In this document: positions 1 through 6,223 of the stretch, piece by piece
Layout: each line of letters opens with the position of its first letter
Numbering within the stretch: the first letter of the stretch is position 1
Assembly (NCBI GenBank): GCA_964250265.1
Contig: CAXUFG010000235.1
Coordinates: 1-8,016, forward strand
Source: GCA-003244245 sp964250265
Lineage (GTDB): Bacteria; Actinomycetota; Actinomycetes; Mycobacteriales; Pseudonocardiaceae
Length of the DNA: 8,016 bases
Direction: 5' to 3'
Made by a program: the position numbers and the translations under genes
The notes under the pieces: model-generated
The model's input: only the letters and a program-made list of their open reading frames with translations
Databases searched by the model: none
What the model was told of the DNA's origin: nothing

Positions 1-962
1 AGGTTGGCCACGATGATGAAGATGCTGCCGATGAGCACCACCCCGAGCACCTTCGGCAGGTCGTTGCTGACCACCGCGTCCACTGAGTACTTTCCGATGC
101 CGGGCAGCGAGTACGTGCTCTCGGTGAGAATCGCGCCACCCAGCAGCACCCCGAGGTCCAATCCGAAGATGGTCAGGATCGGGGTGAGCGCGGAGCGTAG
201 TCCATGCTTGAGCACCACGGTGCGCTCCGGGAGCCCCTTGGCGCGGGCAGTGCGGATGAAGTCCTCGCCCATCGTGTCGAGCATGCCTGCCCTGGTCAGC
301 CGCGCGTAACCGGCGGCGTAGAGGAACGCGAGCGTGATCCAGGGCAGGATCAGGTCATACGCCCAGCGCAGCGGATTCTCCTCGATGGGCACGTAGCTAC
401 CTCCCGGAGCGGTGATACCCAGCCCGTAGCTGAAGATCGCCAGCCCGAGCAGCCCGGTGAAGAAGATCGGCAGCGACACGCCGGCCAAGGCGACGCCCAT
501 CGTGGCCCGATCGAACACGCTGCCCCGGCGCAGCGCGGAGATCACCCCGGTGGACACCCCGGCGACCAGCCAGATCAGCGCCCCGCCGGCCGCGAGCGAC
601 ATCGTCACCGGCAGTCGGTCGAGCAGGTCGGGCAGCACCGGGTTCTGGGTGAGGAAGGAGTACCCGAAACACGGTGCCGGGCAGTGCACCGTGGTCGGGC
701 CGGTGCTGTAGTCCGCGCCGAGCACCAGAGCTTTGACGAACCGGCCGTACTGCACCCAGATCGGATCGGTGAACCCGAGCTTCTGCGCGATCTGGTGGAT
801 CACCTCGGGGGAGGCGGTCCGCCCGACATAGCGCGAGGCGAGGTCCTCCGGCGTGGAGCCGGCCAGCCGGGGCACCAGGAAGAAAACCGCGAAGGTCGCC
901 GCGGTGACGATCAGCAGCAGGAGCACCGCTGCGATCATCCGTCGAGCAATGTAGACGCCCAC
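1..962 (-). CDS. OppB/DppB-like peptide ABC transporter permease (3' end beyond window)
   Basis: Inner-membrane subunit of an oligopeptide/dipeptide-type ABC importer; it would form the translocation channel with the OppC-like protein encoded upstream. Reading the minus strand from GTG at 962-960 gives 320 uninterrupted codons to the window edge. The protein starts MGVYIARRMIAAVLLLLIVT, a first membrane helix at about residues 10-31, and has further hydrophobic segments near 120-140, 155-180, 203-222 and 260-280. The family's cytoplasmic EAA-type coupling loop is visible around residues 233-260 (DFIRTARAKGLPERTVVLKH). A Cys pair (HCPAPCFGYSF, about 93-103) sits in the long external loop after helix 1. 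The GTG start is 8 nt after the stop of the lipoprotein gene, which suggests translational coupling; its SD is weak, and ATG at 938-936 is an alternative. About 10-20 C-terminal residues are probably missing. The family call is firm; the exact substrate cannot be told. Confidence 0.93.
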   Translation of the reverse strand, partial: MGVYIARRMIAAVLLLLIVTAATFAVFFLVPRLAGSTPEDLASRYVGRTASPEVIHQIAQKLGFTDPIWVQYGRFVKALVLGADYSTGPTTVHCPAPCFGYSFLTQNPVLPDLLDRLPVTMSLAAGGALIWLVAGVSTGVISALRRGSVFDRATMGVALAGVSLPIFFTGLLGLAIFSYGLGITAPGGSYVPIEENPLRWAYDLILPWITLAFLYAAGYARLTRAGMLDTMGEDFIRTARAKGLPERTVVLKHGLRSALTPILTIFGLDLGVLLGGAILTESTYSLPGIGKYSVDAVVSNDLPKVLGVVLIGSIFIIVAN

Positions 963-970
963 CGGCCTGC

Positions 971-2716
971 CTACTTTCGCGTGGTGCCCAGAGCCGGGTA
1001 GTCATACATCTGGAACCCGTCGGTGATGAATACGTTGGTCAGGTTCGGCGGCCGGTACAGCAGGCCCTTGGCCCAGACGCCGGGCAGGATGAACGCATCC
1101 TCCATCACCTTCCGGTCGATATCGACCCAGATCTGTTCCCGCGCCGCGGTGTCGATGGTCAGCAACGCCTGGTCGAGCATCTGGTCGACCGCTGGATCCT
1201 TGACCCCAAGGTTTGTGTTGCCTCCGGTAGACCGGATGACCCGGCTGTCGACGATCTGGGAGATGAACCCGAAGCCCTCAGGCCAATCCGCGCCCCAGCC
1301 GTGGATCAGCAGGCCGAGGCCGTTGGACTTCGCGTAATCCGGTTTGCCGGCGTAGAGGCGAAAGTAGTCGTTCAGCGGGTACGGCTTGATCTCCAACTTG
1401 ATCCCGGCCCGCGCCAGCGACTGCTGCAGCGCTTCGGCGGTGGCTCTCTCCTTGGGTCGCTCGGAGCGGTAGGAGATGCCGGTGGTGAAGCCGCCCGGCT
1501 GGCCACACTGGGCGAGTTCGTCTTTGGCCTTGGTCACGTCGCCCTTGTGGTCCGGCGAGGGGTAGAGGTCGAACCGCTTCGCGCCCGGGATCACCGGCGG
1601 AAGGAGGTTGGTGGCGATCTCGCCGCCGGTCGCGCCACCGTAGGCACGCTGGAGGCCAGTCCGGTCGGCGGCGTACAGCACCGCCTTGCGGCAGTGGATG
1701 TTGTCCAGCGGCGCGACGTCGGAGTTGAGCACGGTGAACCACAGCCGGGCGACCAGCGCGGAATCGGTGTTCGCGCGTAGTCCCTGGTCGGCGAGGACCC
1801 GGCCCTGCGCTGACGGTCCGACACCGGATCCCTCGATCGCGACGTCGAGATCACCGGAGATGAGCCGGTTATCGGTGTCGTCGGCGTTGACGTTCAGGTC
1901 GACCTTGATACGGTCGGGCAGCGGCCGGCGGTTCGGGTCGGTAGCCGGGTCCCAGTTCGGGTTGCGGACCATCGTGAAACCCTTGCCCAGCTCGTTGGTC
2001 TGGAACATGTACGGGCCGGTGGAGACAACATGCTCCTTGTACTTCGACCCAGTGTCCCTCGCCCGCGGCACCGGCATGGTGACCGGGAGCTGGGCGAAAT
2101 AGTCGAAACCGCTGAACGCCTTGCGGAGCCGGAACACGATCGTCCGGTCATCCGGGGTCTCGATCGCCTTCAGACCGAGCTTGTTCGGGTCGGGGTCGGA
2201 GTACGGGCTGGTGTAGCCCTGCAGGTCCAGGAAGTCGTTGAAATAGGTCGGCCCGTTCGGAAAGGTCGCCTTGTCCAGCGACCGCTCCACGGCGTACTTG
2301 ACGTCCTTGCTGGTGACGGGTGTGCCGTCCTCGAACTTCACCCCCGAGCGCAGGGTGTAGGTCCAGGTCTTCGCGTCCTCGCTGGAGCGGCCCAGCGACT
2401 CGGCGAGATCGGGCACCAGCGTCGCGCCCTGCTGGCCCGGGGCCGACTTGAACATCACCAGCGCCCGCCCGTAGTTCCGGGCGAAGTTCAAGGAGTAGGC
2501 GTAATAGGTGTCAGCCGGGTCAAGGGAGTCCCAGTCGCCGGAGTTGGAATAGCGCAGGGTGCCGCCCCTGGCGTCCGAGGGATTGTGGATGCCACCGGAC
2601 GCACCGCTCCCAGCTCCGCCGCCGGTACCCGGCCCGCCGCACGCGGTCAGCATCAGCGCGGCAGCCAGCACCGGCACGGCGGCTGCGCCGAACCCAGCTC
2701 GGCGAGGAGTTCTCAT
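971..2716 (-). CDS. Peptide-type ABC transporter substrate-binding lipoprotein (SBP_bac_5 family)
   Basis: Extracytoplasmic solute receptor of the importer, 581 residues, within the usual 500-600 range. The N-terminus is a lipoprotein signal peptide: basic MRTPRR, a hydrophobic stretch to residue 23, then lipobox LTAC with Cys26 as the predicted lipidated residue, followed by a Gly/Ser-rich linker to about residue 45. The family 5 signature appears around 104-150, with DLAES, then KTWTYTLRSGVKFEDGTPVT and DVKYAVERS. The domain continues to near the C-terminus (DAFILPGVW). The ATG overlaps the upstream permease stop in an ATGA arrangement and is preceded by GAGGGGG with a 9-nt spacer. Family members bind oligopeptides, dipeptides, nickel chelates, sugars or signal peptides, so the ligand is unknown. 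The position between two permease genes recalls the Streptomyces bldK layout, but that is an analogy of order only. Confidence 0.95.
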   Translation of the reverse strand: MRTPRRAGFGAAAVPVLAAALMLTACGGPGTGGGAGSGASGGIHNPSDARGGTLRYSNSGDWDSLDPADTYYAYSLNFARNYGRALVMFKSAPGQQGATLVPDLAESLGRSSEDAKTWTYTLRSGVKFEDGTPVTSKDVKYAVERSLDKATFPNGPTYFNDFLDLQGYTSPYSDPDPNKLGLKAIETPDDRTIVFRLRKAFSGFDYFAQLPVTMPVPRARDTGSKYKEHVVSTGPYMFQTNELGKGFTMVRNPNWDPATDPNRRPLPDRIKVDLNVNADDTDNRLISGDLDVAIEGSGVGPSAQGRVLADQGLRANTDSALVARLWFTVLNSDVAPLDNIHCRKAVLYAADRTGLQRAYGGATGGEIATNLLPPVIPGAKRFDLYPSPDHKGDVTKAKDELAQCGQPGGFTTGISYRSERPKERATAEALQQSLARAGIKLEIKPYPLNDYFRLYAGKPDYAKSNGLGLLIHGWGADWPEGFGFISQIVDSRVIRSTGGNTNLGVKDPAVDQMLDQALLTIDTAAREQIWVDIDRKVMEDAFILPGVWAKGLLYRPPNLTNVFITDGFQMYDYPALGTTRK

Positions 2717-3747
2717 TTCCGGTTACCCCCTCGGGTTTTCCTTGTGGGCGCGTAGCGCGACCGCGGGTCCAGCGCGTCACGCAGACCATCGCCGAACAGG
2801 TTGAATGCCAGCACGGTGAGGAAGATCGCCAGCCCGGGGAAGAGCATGAAGTTCGGCGCGATCTGGAACCAGTGCGTGGCTTCGGAGAGCATCCCGCCCC
2901 AGGTCGGGGTTGGCGGCCGCACGCCGACGCCGAGAAACGATAGCGCCGCCTCGAACAGGATGTTGGTCGGGATCAGCAAGGTCGAGTAGATGAGGATCGG
3001 CGCGATCAGGTTGGGCAGCATCTCGGTGAACAGGATCCGCGGGACGGGCGCGCCGAGGCTGCGCGCGGCGTCGACGAACTCGCGCTCGCGCAACGACAGG
3101 GCCTGCCCGCGGATGATCCGGCCGATGTAGGGCCAGTTCAGGAACCCGATGATGAACACCATCAGCGCGATCCGCAGGGTGTCACCCTCCAACCCGAACG
3201 CCCGGTCCGGCACCACACCGGCCAGCGCGATCGCGAACAGCAGCAGCGGGAAGGCGAGGAAGACGTCCATCGTCCGGCTGATCAGGGTGTCGATCCAGCC
3301 CCCGAAGTACCCGGCGATCACGCCCATCACGGTGCCGAGCACCACCGAGAACATGGTCGCGAGGAACGCGATGAGCAGCGAGATCCGCGAACCGTAGACC
3401 ACCCGGCTGAACACGTCGCGACCGTTGACCGGCTCGGCTCCGAACAGGAAGTCCGGGCTGATGCCGCCGAAGTGGCCGCGGGGCACCTGTAAGTCGGGGT
3501 CGACCTTGTCGTAGTGGAACTCCAGCGGCGGATGTCCCAGCAGCGCGACGATCACCGGCGCGAAGATCGCGACCAGGGTGAGTGCCACGACCACACCACC
3601 ACCGGCGAGGGCGACCTTGTCGCGTTTCAGGCGCAGCCAGGCGATCTCGCCGAGGGAACGGCCCTGAATCCCCGTTGCTGTCCCCTCGCCGGCAGCCCCG
3701 GGTTGCGTGTTGGCTGGTGAGCCGGCGGCCTCCAGTGGAGCGGTCAT
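2713..3747 (-). CDS. OppC/DppC-like peptide ABC transporter permease
   Basis: Second membrane subunit of the importer, 344 residues, slightly long for the family because of a Gly/Ala/Pro-rich cytoplasmic N-terminus of about 30 residues. An OppC N-terminal segment follows (IAWLRLKRDKVALAGG, about 35-50) leading into helix 1 (48-70). Then come an external loop with NGRDVFSRVVYGSRIS (109-123) and helices near 123-148, 161-179, 192-212, 246-268 and 297-318. The EAA coupling loop is at about 222-250 (REFVDAARSLGAPVPRILF), followed by ALSFLGVGVRPPTPTWGGML, highly typical of DppC/OppC. ATG at 3747-3745 is the only standard start before an in-frame TGA upstream; there is no clear SD, so the transcript may be leaderless or have a short leader. 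It is the first gene of the three visible, and its stop overlaps the next start by 4 nt. Confidence 0.95.
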   Translation of the reverse strand: MTAPLEAAGSPANTQPGAAGEGTATGIQGRSLGEIAWLRLKRDKVALAGGGVVVALTLVAIFAPVIVALLGHPPLEFHYDKVDPDLQVPRGHFGGISPDFLFGAEPVNGRDVFSRVVYGSRISLLIAFLATMFSVVLGTVMGVIAGYFGGWIDTLISRTMDVFLAFPLLLFAIALAGVVPDRAFGLEGDTLRIALMVFIIGFLNWPYIGRIIRGQALSLREREFVDAARSLGAPVPRILFTEMLPNLIAPILIYSTLLIPTNILFEAALSFLGVGVRPPTPTWGGMLSEATHWFQIAPNFMLFPGLAIFLTVLAFNLFGDGLRDALDPRSRYAPTRKTRGGNRK

Positions 3748-3796
3748 GTGCGTGTCAGCGTTGATCGCGGAGACCTCAACCCGGTAACTTCGGCGC

Positions 3797-3806
3797 GTGT
3801 CGACAC
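3797..3806. promoter_or_regulatory. Perfect 10-bp palindrome upstream of the transporter operon
   Basis: GTGTCGACAC is self-complementary and sits in the only non-coding DNA upstream of the OppC-like gene. Position and symmetry suit an operator for a dimeric regulator, but one 10-bp palindrome in high-GC DNA can arise by chance (it contains a SalI-type GTCGAC core). No second copy was noticed near the other operon. Confidence 0.25.
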
Positions 3807-3940
3807 CTGATCAAGCCGAGGAAGCTCACCGGTCACCAGGTACCCCTATGCCGTGTCCGCGAAGGTTCTGGACATCGTAGAAGCACGACCTTCAGCCCTC
3901 ACCAGCGCCGCCCAGCGGCCGTGTGGAGCGTGACGCGCGC

Positions 3941-3946
3941 AGGAGG
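3941..3946 (+). promoter_or_regulatory. Consensus Shine-Dalgarno AGGAGG upstream of the miniprotein ORF
   Basis: A perfect AGGAGG precedes three possible plus-strand starts: GTG 3949 (too close), ATG 3955 (8-nt spacer) and ATG 3963 (16-nt spacer). GTG 3949 and ATG 3955 share a frame that stops at TAG 3982-3984; from ATG 3955 it gives a 9-residue peptide, MGPCGGSLQ. The ATG at 3963 opens the membrane miniprotein. The SD therefore decides between a very short overlapping leader peptide and direct translation of the miniprotein. Confidence 0.4.
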
Positions 3947-3962
3947 CGGTGACGATGGGCCC

Positions 3963-4076
3963 ATGTGGTGGATCGTTGCAATAGGTGTGGCGCTGCCTTT
4001 GGTGCTGGCCTTTCTGGCCGGAAACTGTGTGGAACTGGGCCGAGCGAAGAGACTCCTGCCGAAAGTTCCGCTCTGA
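3963..4076 (+). CDS. Single-helix membrane miniprotein, 37 aa, unknown function
   Basis: The ORF encodes MWWIVAIGVALPLVLAFLAG followed by NCVELGRAKRLLPKVPL. Residues 2-20 form one convincing transmembrane helix, and the tail carries a single Cys22 and four basic residues (R27, K29, R30, K34), which by the positive-inside rule suggests N-out/C-in. A strong SD-like AGGAGG lies at 3941-3946, 16 nt before this ATG, longer than ideal; in-frame GTG codons at 3921 and 3930 are alternatives with poor SDs. The stop is 2 nt before a large hairpin that fits a terminator, which is the best support that the ORF is transcribed. It diverges from the transporter operon and converges on the DyP gene. No family is recognised. 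Third-position GC is lower than in the neighbouring genes, so either a young gene or a chance ORF remains possible. Confidence 0.5.
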   Translation: MWWIVAIGVALPLVLAFLAGNCVELGRAKRLLPKVPL

Positions 4077-4078
4077 GT

Positions 4079-4142
4079 CTCCCGAGCCCAACAGCAGAGC
4101 TGCCGAGGCTTGATCAAACAGCTCTGCTGTTGAGTTCGGGAG
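4079..4142. terminator. Long hairpin, probable bidirectional terminator
   Basis: Two 24-nt arms (4079-4102 and 4119-4142) are inverted repeats matching at 22 of 24 positions. On the plus strand one exception would be a G-U pair and the other a C-A mismatch. The inner 14 bp are perfect (CAACAGCAGAGCTG with its complement). The loop is 16 nt (4103-4118) and contains the palindrome TTGATCAA. The hairpin begins 2 nt after the miniprotein stop and ends 32 nt from the DyP stop, exactly between two convergent ORFs. There is no T-tract on either side; actinobacterial terminators often lack one. Confidence 0.8.
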
Positions 4143-4174
4143 CAGGAGGGCTGAAGATCCGCGGGGCGTAATGG

Positions 4175-5617
4175 TCAGAGGCTGCGCAGGAAAGCCAGGG
4201 AGGGCATGAAGAAGTATTCACCGCCCTTCATATGCACAGCTTGGGCGATGGCGTGGACCTCGGTTGCCGTTGTGCCGGCCCAGCGGGTGGGGTAGGTCTG
4301 GGGCGGGCGGGCGCCCTGGCCGATCACCGGGTCCAGACCAGGCTGGGGTGTCCCGGACGGGACGGCGGGGAAGCCGACGTTGTCGACCCACAGCCGTTGG
4401 GTGAAGTCGAACTGCGACGACAGGATGTCATCGTCGATGCTGACGGCGGAGTTGAACGCCATGAACAACAGTCCGACCCCGCCGGTAGGCCGCTGCGCGC
4501 TCGGGATCGAGGGGTCGAAGGGCACGTCGGCCCGCTGCCCGTAGGTCTGTCCGCGGCGAACCATCAGGTGTTTGCGCTCGTCAGCGGGGGGTTGGGCGCC
4601 GCCGGAGCCGCGGGGGTTGGTCTTGCGGATGTGGGCGTGGAAGGGGCACTTGGCCCCGTGCGGGTCGCTGTCGTAGGTGAAGTTGTTCATGATCGGTTGG
4701 TGCGCGCCGGCGGCTTGCTGCAGCGTAAGCGGGGTGCCGTCCCGGAACCGGCCGACCAGCATCGCCCCGGCCCTGGCCCGGTCCGCGCCGATGAGCCCGA
4801 GAGCATCCGCGAGGCCTTCTTCGGCTTGGAAGAAGCGCTGCACGTTCTGCTCGAGTTTGCGGAAGATGAAGTAGCTGCCGAAATGGTGGGTCGGATCTGG
4901 TGCCGCCGGGTCGGATACCAGCACCTGGCCTAGCGGCGCGGCGGGATCCCACGTGTTGGTGCCGTCGGAACCATCGCGTTCGGAGACGAGGTCCTCGGTC
5001 AGGAACAGCGGCTGGCTGCGACCATCGATGTAACCGAAGTGCTCGATGCCGTCCCCCTGGGTGTTGCGCTGCGGGACTCCGGTCTCCTCGCCGAGCACCG
5101 TCGCGGAGTCCGGCAGCAGCGTCAGGACCTGCTCGCGTAGCGCGCTGGCGGGAGCATCGCGGGCATCCCCGATCAGCACCACAGCGTGGATGGCTGCGGC
5201 TGGAGTGGCCTGACGGTAAGGCGCTTCCCACGTCGAGGTCGGCGGATCCGCCAGCGTCTGCCGGGAGGCGGGATCGGTCATTCCCCGCGTGAAGGAGCTG
5301 TCGGTGGGCGTGTTGGCGATCCCGAGCGCGCCGTAGCCAGCACGCGTCAGCCCGACCCCCAGATACGGGCTGCCCGCAATACCGTTGGTCGCGAACGCGT
5401 CGACCTCTTCGAGGTGGGCCTTGGCCGATTTCATCAACGGCACGAGTGCGGCGAGAAAGCTGCGTCCCTCGGCCTGATCAGCAAAGTTCAGGAACAACAT
5501 TGCCAGGAAGTCCCGAACATGAGCCTTGAGGATGTTGGGCTGGAGCTCGTCCAGCATGATTGCCGCGTCCCCCGTCGCGGTCTTCCAGGACAACGGCACG
5601 GTCAGATCCACCGTCAT
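4175..5617 (-). CDS. DyP-type heme peroxidase
   Basis: Dye-decolorizing-type peroxidase, which uses heme and hydrogen peroxide to oxidise dyes, phenolics or other substrates; 480 residues from the ATG, typical of the long DyP class found in fungi and actinobacteria. Visible hallmarks, numbered from this ATG: GYIDG with the distal acid Asp198; HFGSYFIFRKLEQNV (245-259); CPFHAHIRK with proximal heme ligand His329; MVRRGQTYG with candidate distal Arg354 or Arg355; and GLLFMAFNSAVSIDDDIL. All expected catalytic residues are present. Start choice: AAAGGGG precedes ATG 5617-5615 by 4 nt, and the protein then begins MTVDLTVPLSWK, followed by the usual ELQPNILK. An upstream in-frame GTG at 5683, with GGGAG at 3 nt, would add 22 residues. 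No signal peptide is seen with either start, so it is probably cytoplasmic. It is the last gene of a minus-strand operon, ending at the hairpin. The physiological substrate is unknown. Confidence 0.93.
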   Translation of the reverse strand: MTVDLTVPLSWKTATGDAAIMLDELQPNILKAHVRDFLAMLFLNFADQAEGRSFLAALVPLMKSAKAHLEEVDAFATNGIAGSPYLGVGLTRAGYGALGIANTPTDSSFTRGMTDPASRQTLADPPTSTWEAPYRQATPAAAIHAVVLIGDARDAPASALREQVLTLLPDSATVLGEETGVPQRNTQGDGIEHFGYIDGRSQPLFLTEDLVSERDGSDGTNTWDPAAPLGQVLVSDPAAPDPTHHFGSYFIFRKLEQNVQRFFQAEEGLADALGLIGADRARAGAMLVGRFRDGTPLTLQQAAGAHQPIMNNFTYDSDPHGAKCPFHAHIRKTNPRGSGGAQPPADERKHLMVRRGQTYGQRADVPFDPSIPSAQRPTGGVGLLFMAFNSAVSIDDDILSSQFDFTQRLWVDNVGFPAVPSGTPQPGLDPVIGQGARPPQTYPTRWAGTTATEVHAIAQAVHMKGGEYFFMPSLAFLRSL

Positions 5618-5754
5618 TTCGCCCCTTTCCGGCTGCGAGAGGGCCTCCCGCAGCACCTGAAGTATGATCACTGAAGTCGTCACGATCTCCCTTGACCAGA
5701 GGTAGTGCGCGGCTCGCGGGATACCGGACCGCTCAGATATGACCCCATCGGGGC

Positions 5755-6042
5755 TCAGGGACGCTTTCCGTCATCGATCCACCGGAGGAATGTTGCGATG
5801 CGCAGCTTCTCGCCGTCTTCGGGCGTCCTGGGCTCGAAGCCCCAGTCCTGCTCCCTCGCCTGCCGCCCGATGGCGTCCAGCCAGAAGTCGTCATCGGCGA
5901 GGACCTCTGCGAACAGGTGCTCCAGCCGCTCGAAGATGCGGCCGACGTGCCGGACCTGCTGCCCGTCGTTGGCCCGCGCCGCAACCTCCGAGATCTGTAC
6001 GACAAGCGCCTGATCCGCGGCGGACATGTCGCCGGGCAGCAT
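5755..6042 (-). CDS. Small acidic protein of unknown family (5' part displaced by a frameshift)
   Basis: From ATG 6042 the frame encodes 95 residues starting MLPGDMSAADQALVVQISEV and ending WIDDGKRP. It looks helical, with many Asp/Glu and Trp residues and no membrane segment or signal. Third codon positions are strongly G/C, so it is a real coding sequence. The same frame continues upstream without a stop to 6174 and stays protein-like (for example ASEIYQFRFTLEALTLDSLA), so the native protein begins before 6042. No ATG, GTG or TTG occurs in that extension. A start with a good RBS (AAAGGAG at 6193-6187, ATG at 6178) lies just upstream in another frame. The intact product would be about 140-155 residues. 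The gene sits between the propeller and DyP genes; its stop lies 71 nt before the upstream GTG candidate start of DyP and 137 nt before the preferred ATG. No family is recognised. Confidence 0.6.
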   Translation of the reverse strand: MLPGDMSAADQALVVQISEVAARANDGQQVRHVGRIFERLEHLFAEVLADDDFWLDAIGRQAREQDWGFEPRTPEDGEKLRIATFLRWIDDGKRP

Positions 6043-6154
6043 CGACGGGCTCTCGGCCGTGACGTACTTGGCGAGGGAGTCGAGCGTCAGGGCTTCGAGT
6101 GTGAAGCGGAACTGATAGATCTCGCTGGCATAGGGGAGTGCTCCCGGTTGAGGT

Positions 6155-6223
6155 TCAATGGTCCGCCGAGCAGGTCATGCCAGATACTCCTTTGTGCCAG
6201 CGGGGTGGGGCGATGCTGCTCAT
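6155..6223 (-). other. Frameshifted 5' end of the small unknown gene
   Basis: ATG 6223-6221 directly follows the propeller gene's TGA (6226-6224). It opens 22 codons, including a second ATG at 6178 preceded by AAAGGAG with an 8-nt spacer, before TGA at 6157-6155. The following gene is open in the next frame from 6174 onward, so the two frames overlap for 17 nt (6174-6158). Removing one base there, or a +1 shift, would join them. The overlap has no homopolymer run, so a simple homopolymer sequencing slip is not an obvious explanation. A decayed start, an indel in the read, or recoding all remain possible. Confidence 0.5.

Larger units (their letters stand above)
3748..3962. promoter_or_regulatory. 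Divergent intergenic region between the ABC operon and the small membrane-protein ORF
   Basis: This stretch separates the minus-strand transporter operon from the plus-strand miniprotein ORF, so it should hold the promoter of at least the transporter. A perfect 10-bp palindrome, GTGTCGACAC (3797-3806), lies 50-59 nt upstream of the permease ATG and could be a regulator site or leader structure. On the minus strand TACGAT resembles a -10 hexamer just upstream of 3860, but no convincing -35 accompanies it. Two TCACC repeats separated by GG lie at about 3827-3838. Promoter placement is inference. Confidence 0.35.

Noticed and set aside
397..1005. Long minus-strand frame starting MTTRLWAPRESRQAG
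   Set aside because: It is an Arg/Gly/Ala-rich shadow of the OppB-like permease frame, which shows clear membrane helices and the EAA loop.
2640..2716. Twin-arginine signal in the binding protein (RR at residues 5-6)
   Set aside because: The residues after RR do not fit the R-R-x-F-L-K pattern; a Sec-type lipoprotein signal with LTAC explains the N-terminus.
3965..4171. Plus-strand 68-codon frame with CNRCG and a later Cys, resembling a small zinc ribbon
   Set aside because: It reads straight through the long hairpin, has no SD at its GTG, and overlaps the better miniprotein frame; the Cys spacing looks accidental.
4175..4210. DyP C-terminus SLAFLRSL as an encapsulin cargo-loading peptide
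   Set aside because: It resembles LGIGSL only loosely and lies directly after GGEYFFMPS, a normal part of the DyP fold rather than an appended tail; no encapsulin gene is in the window.
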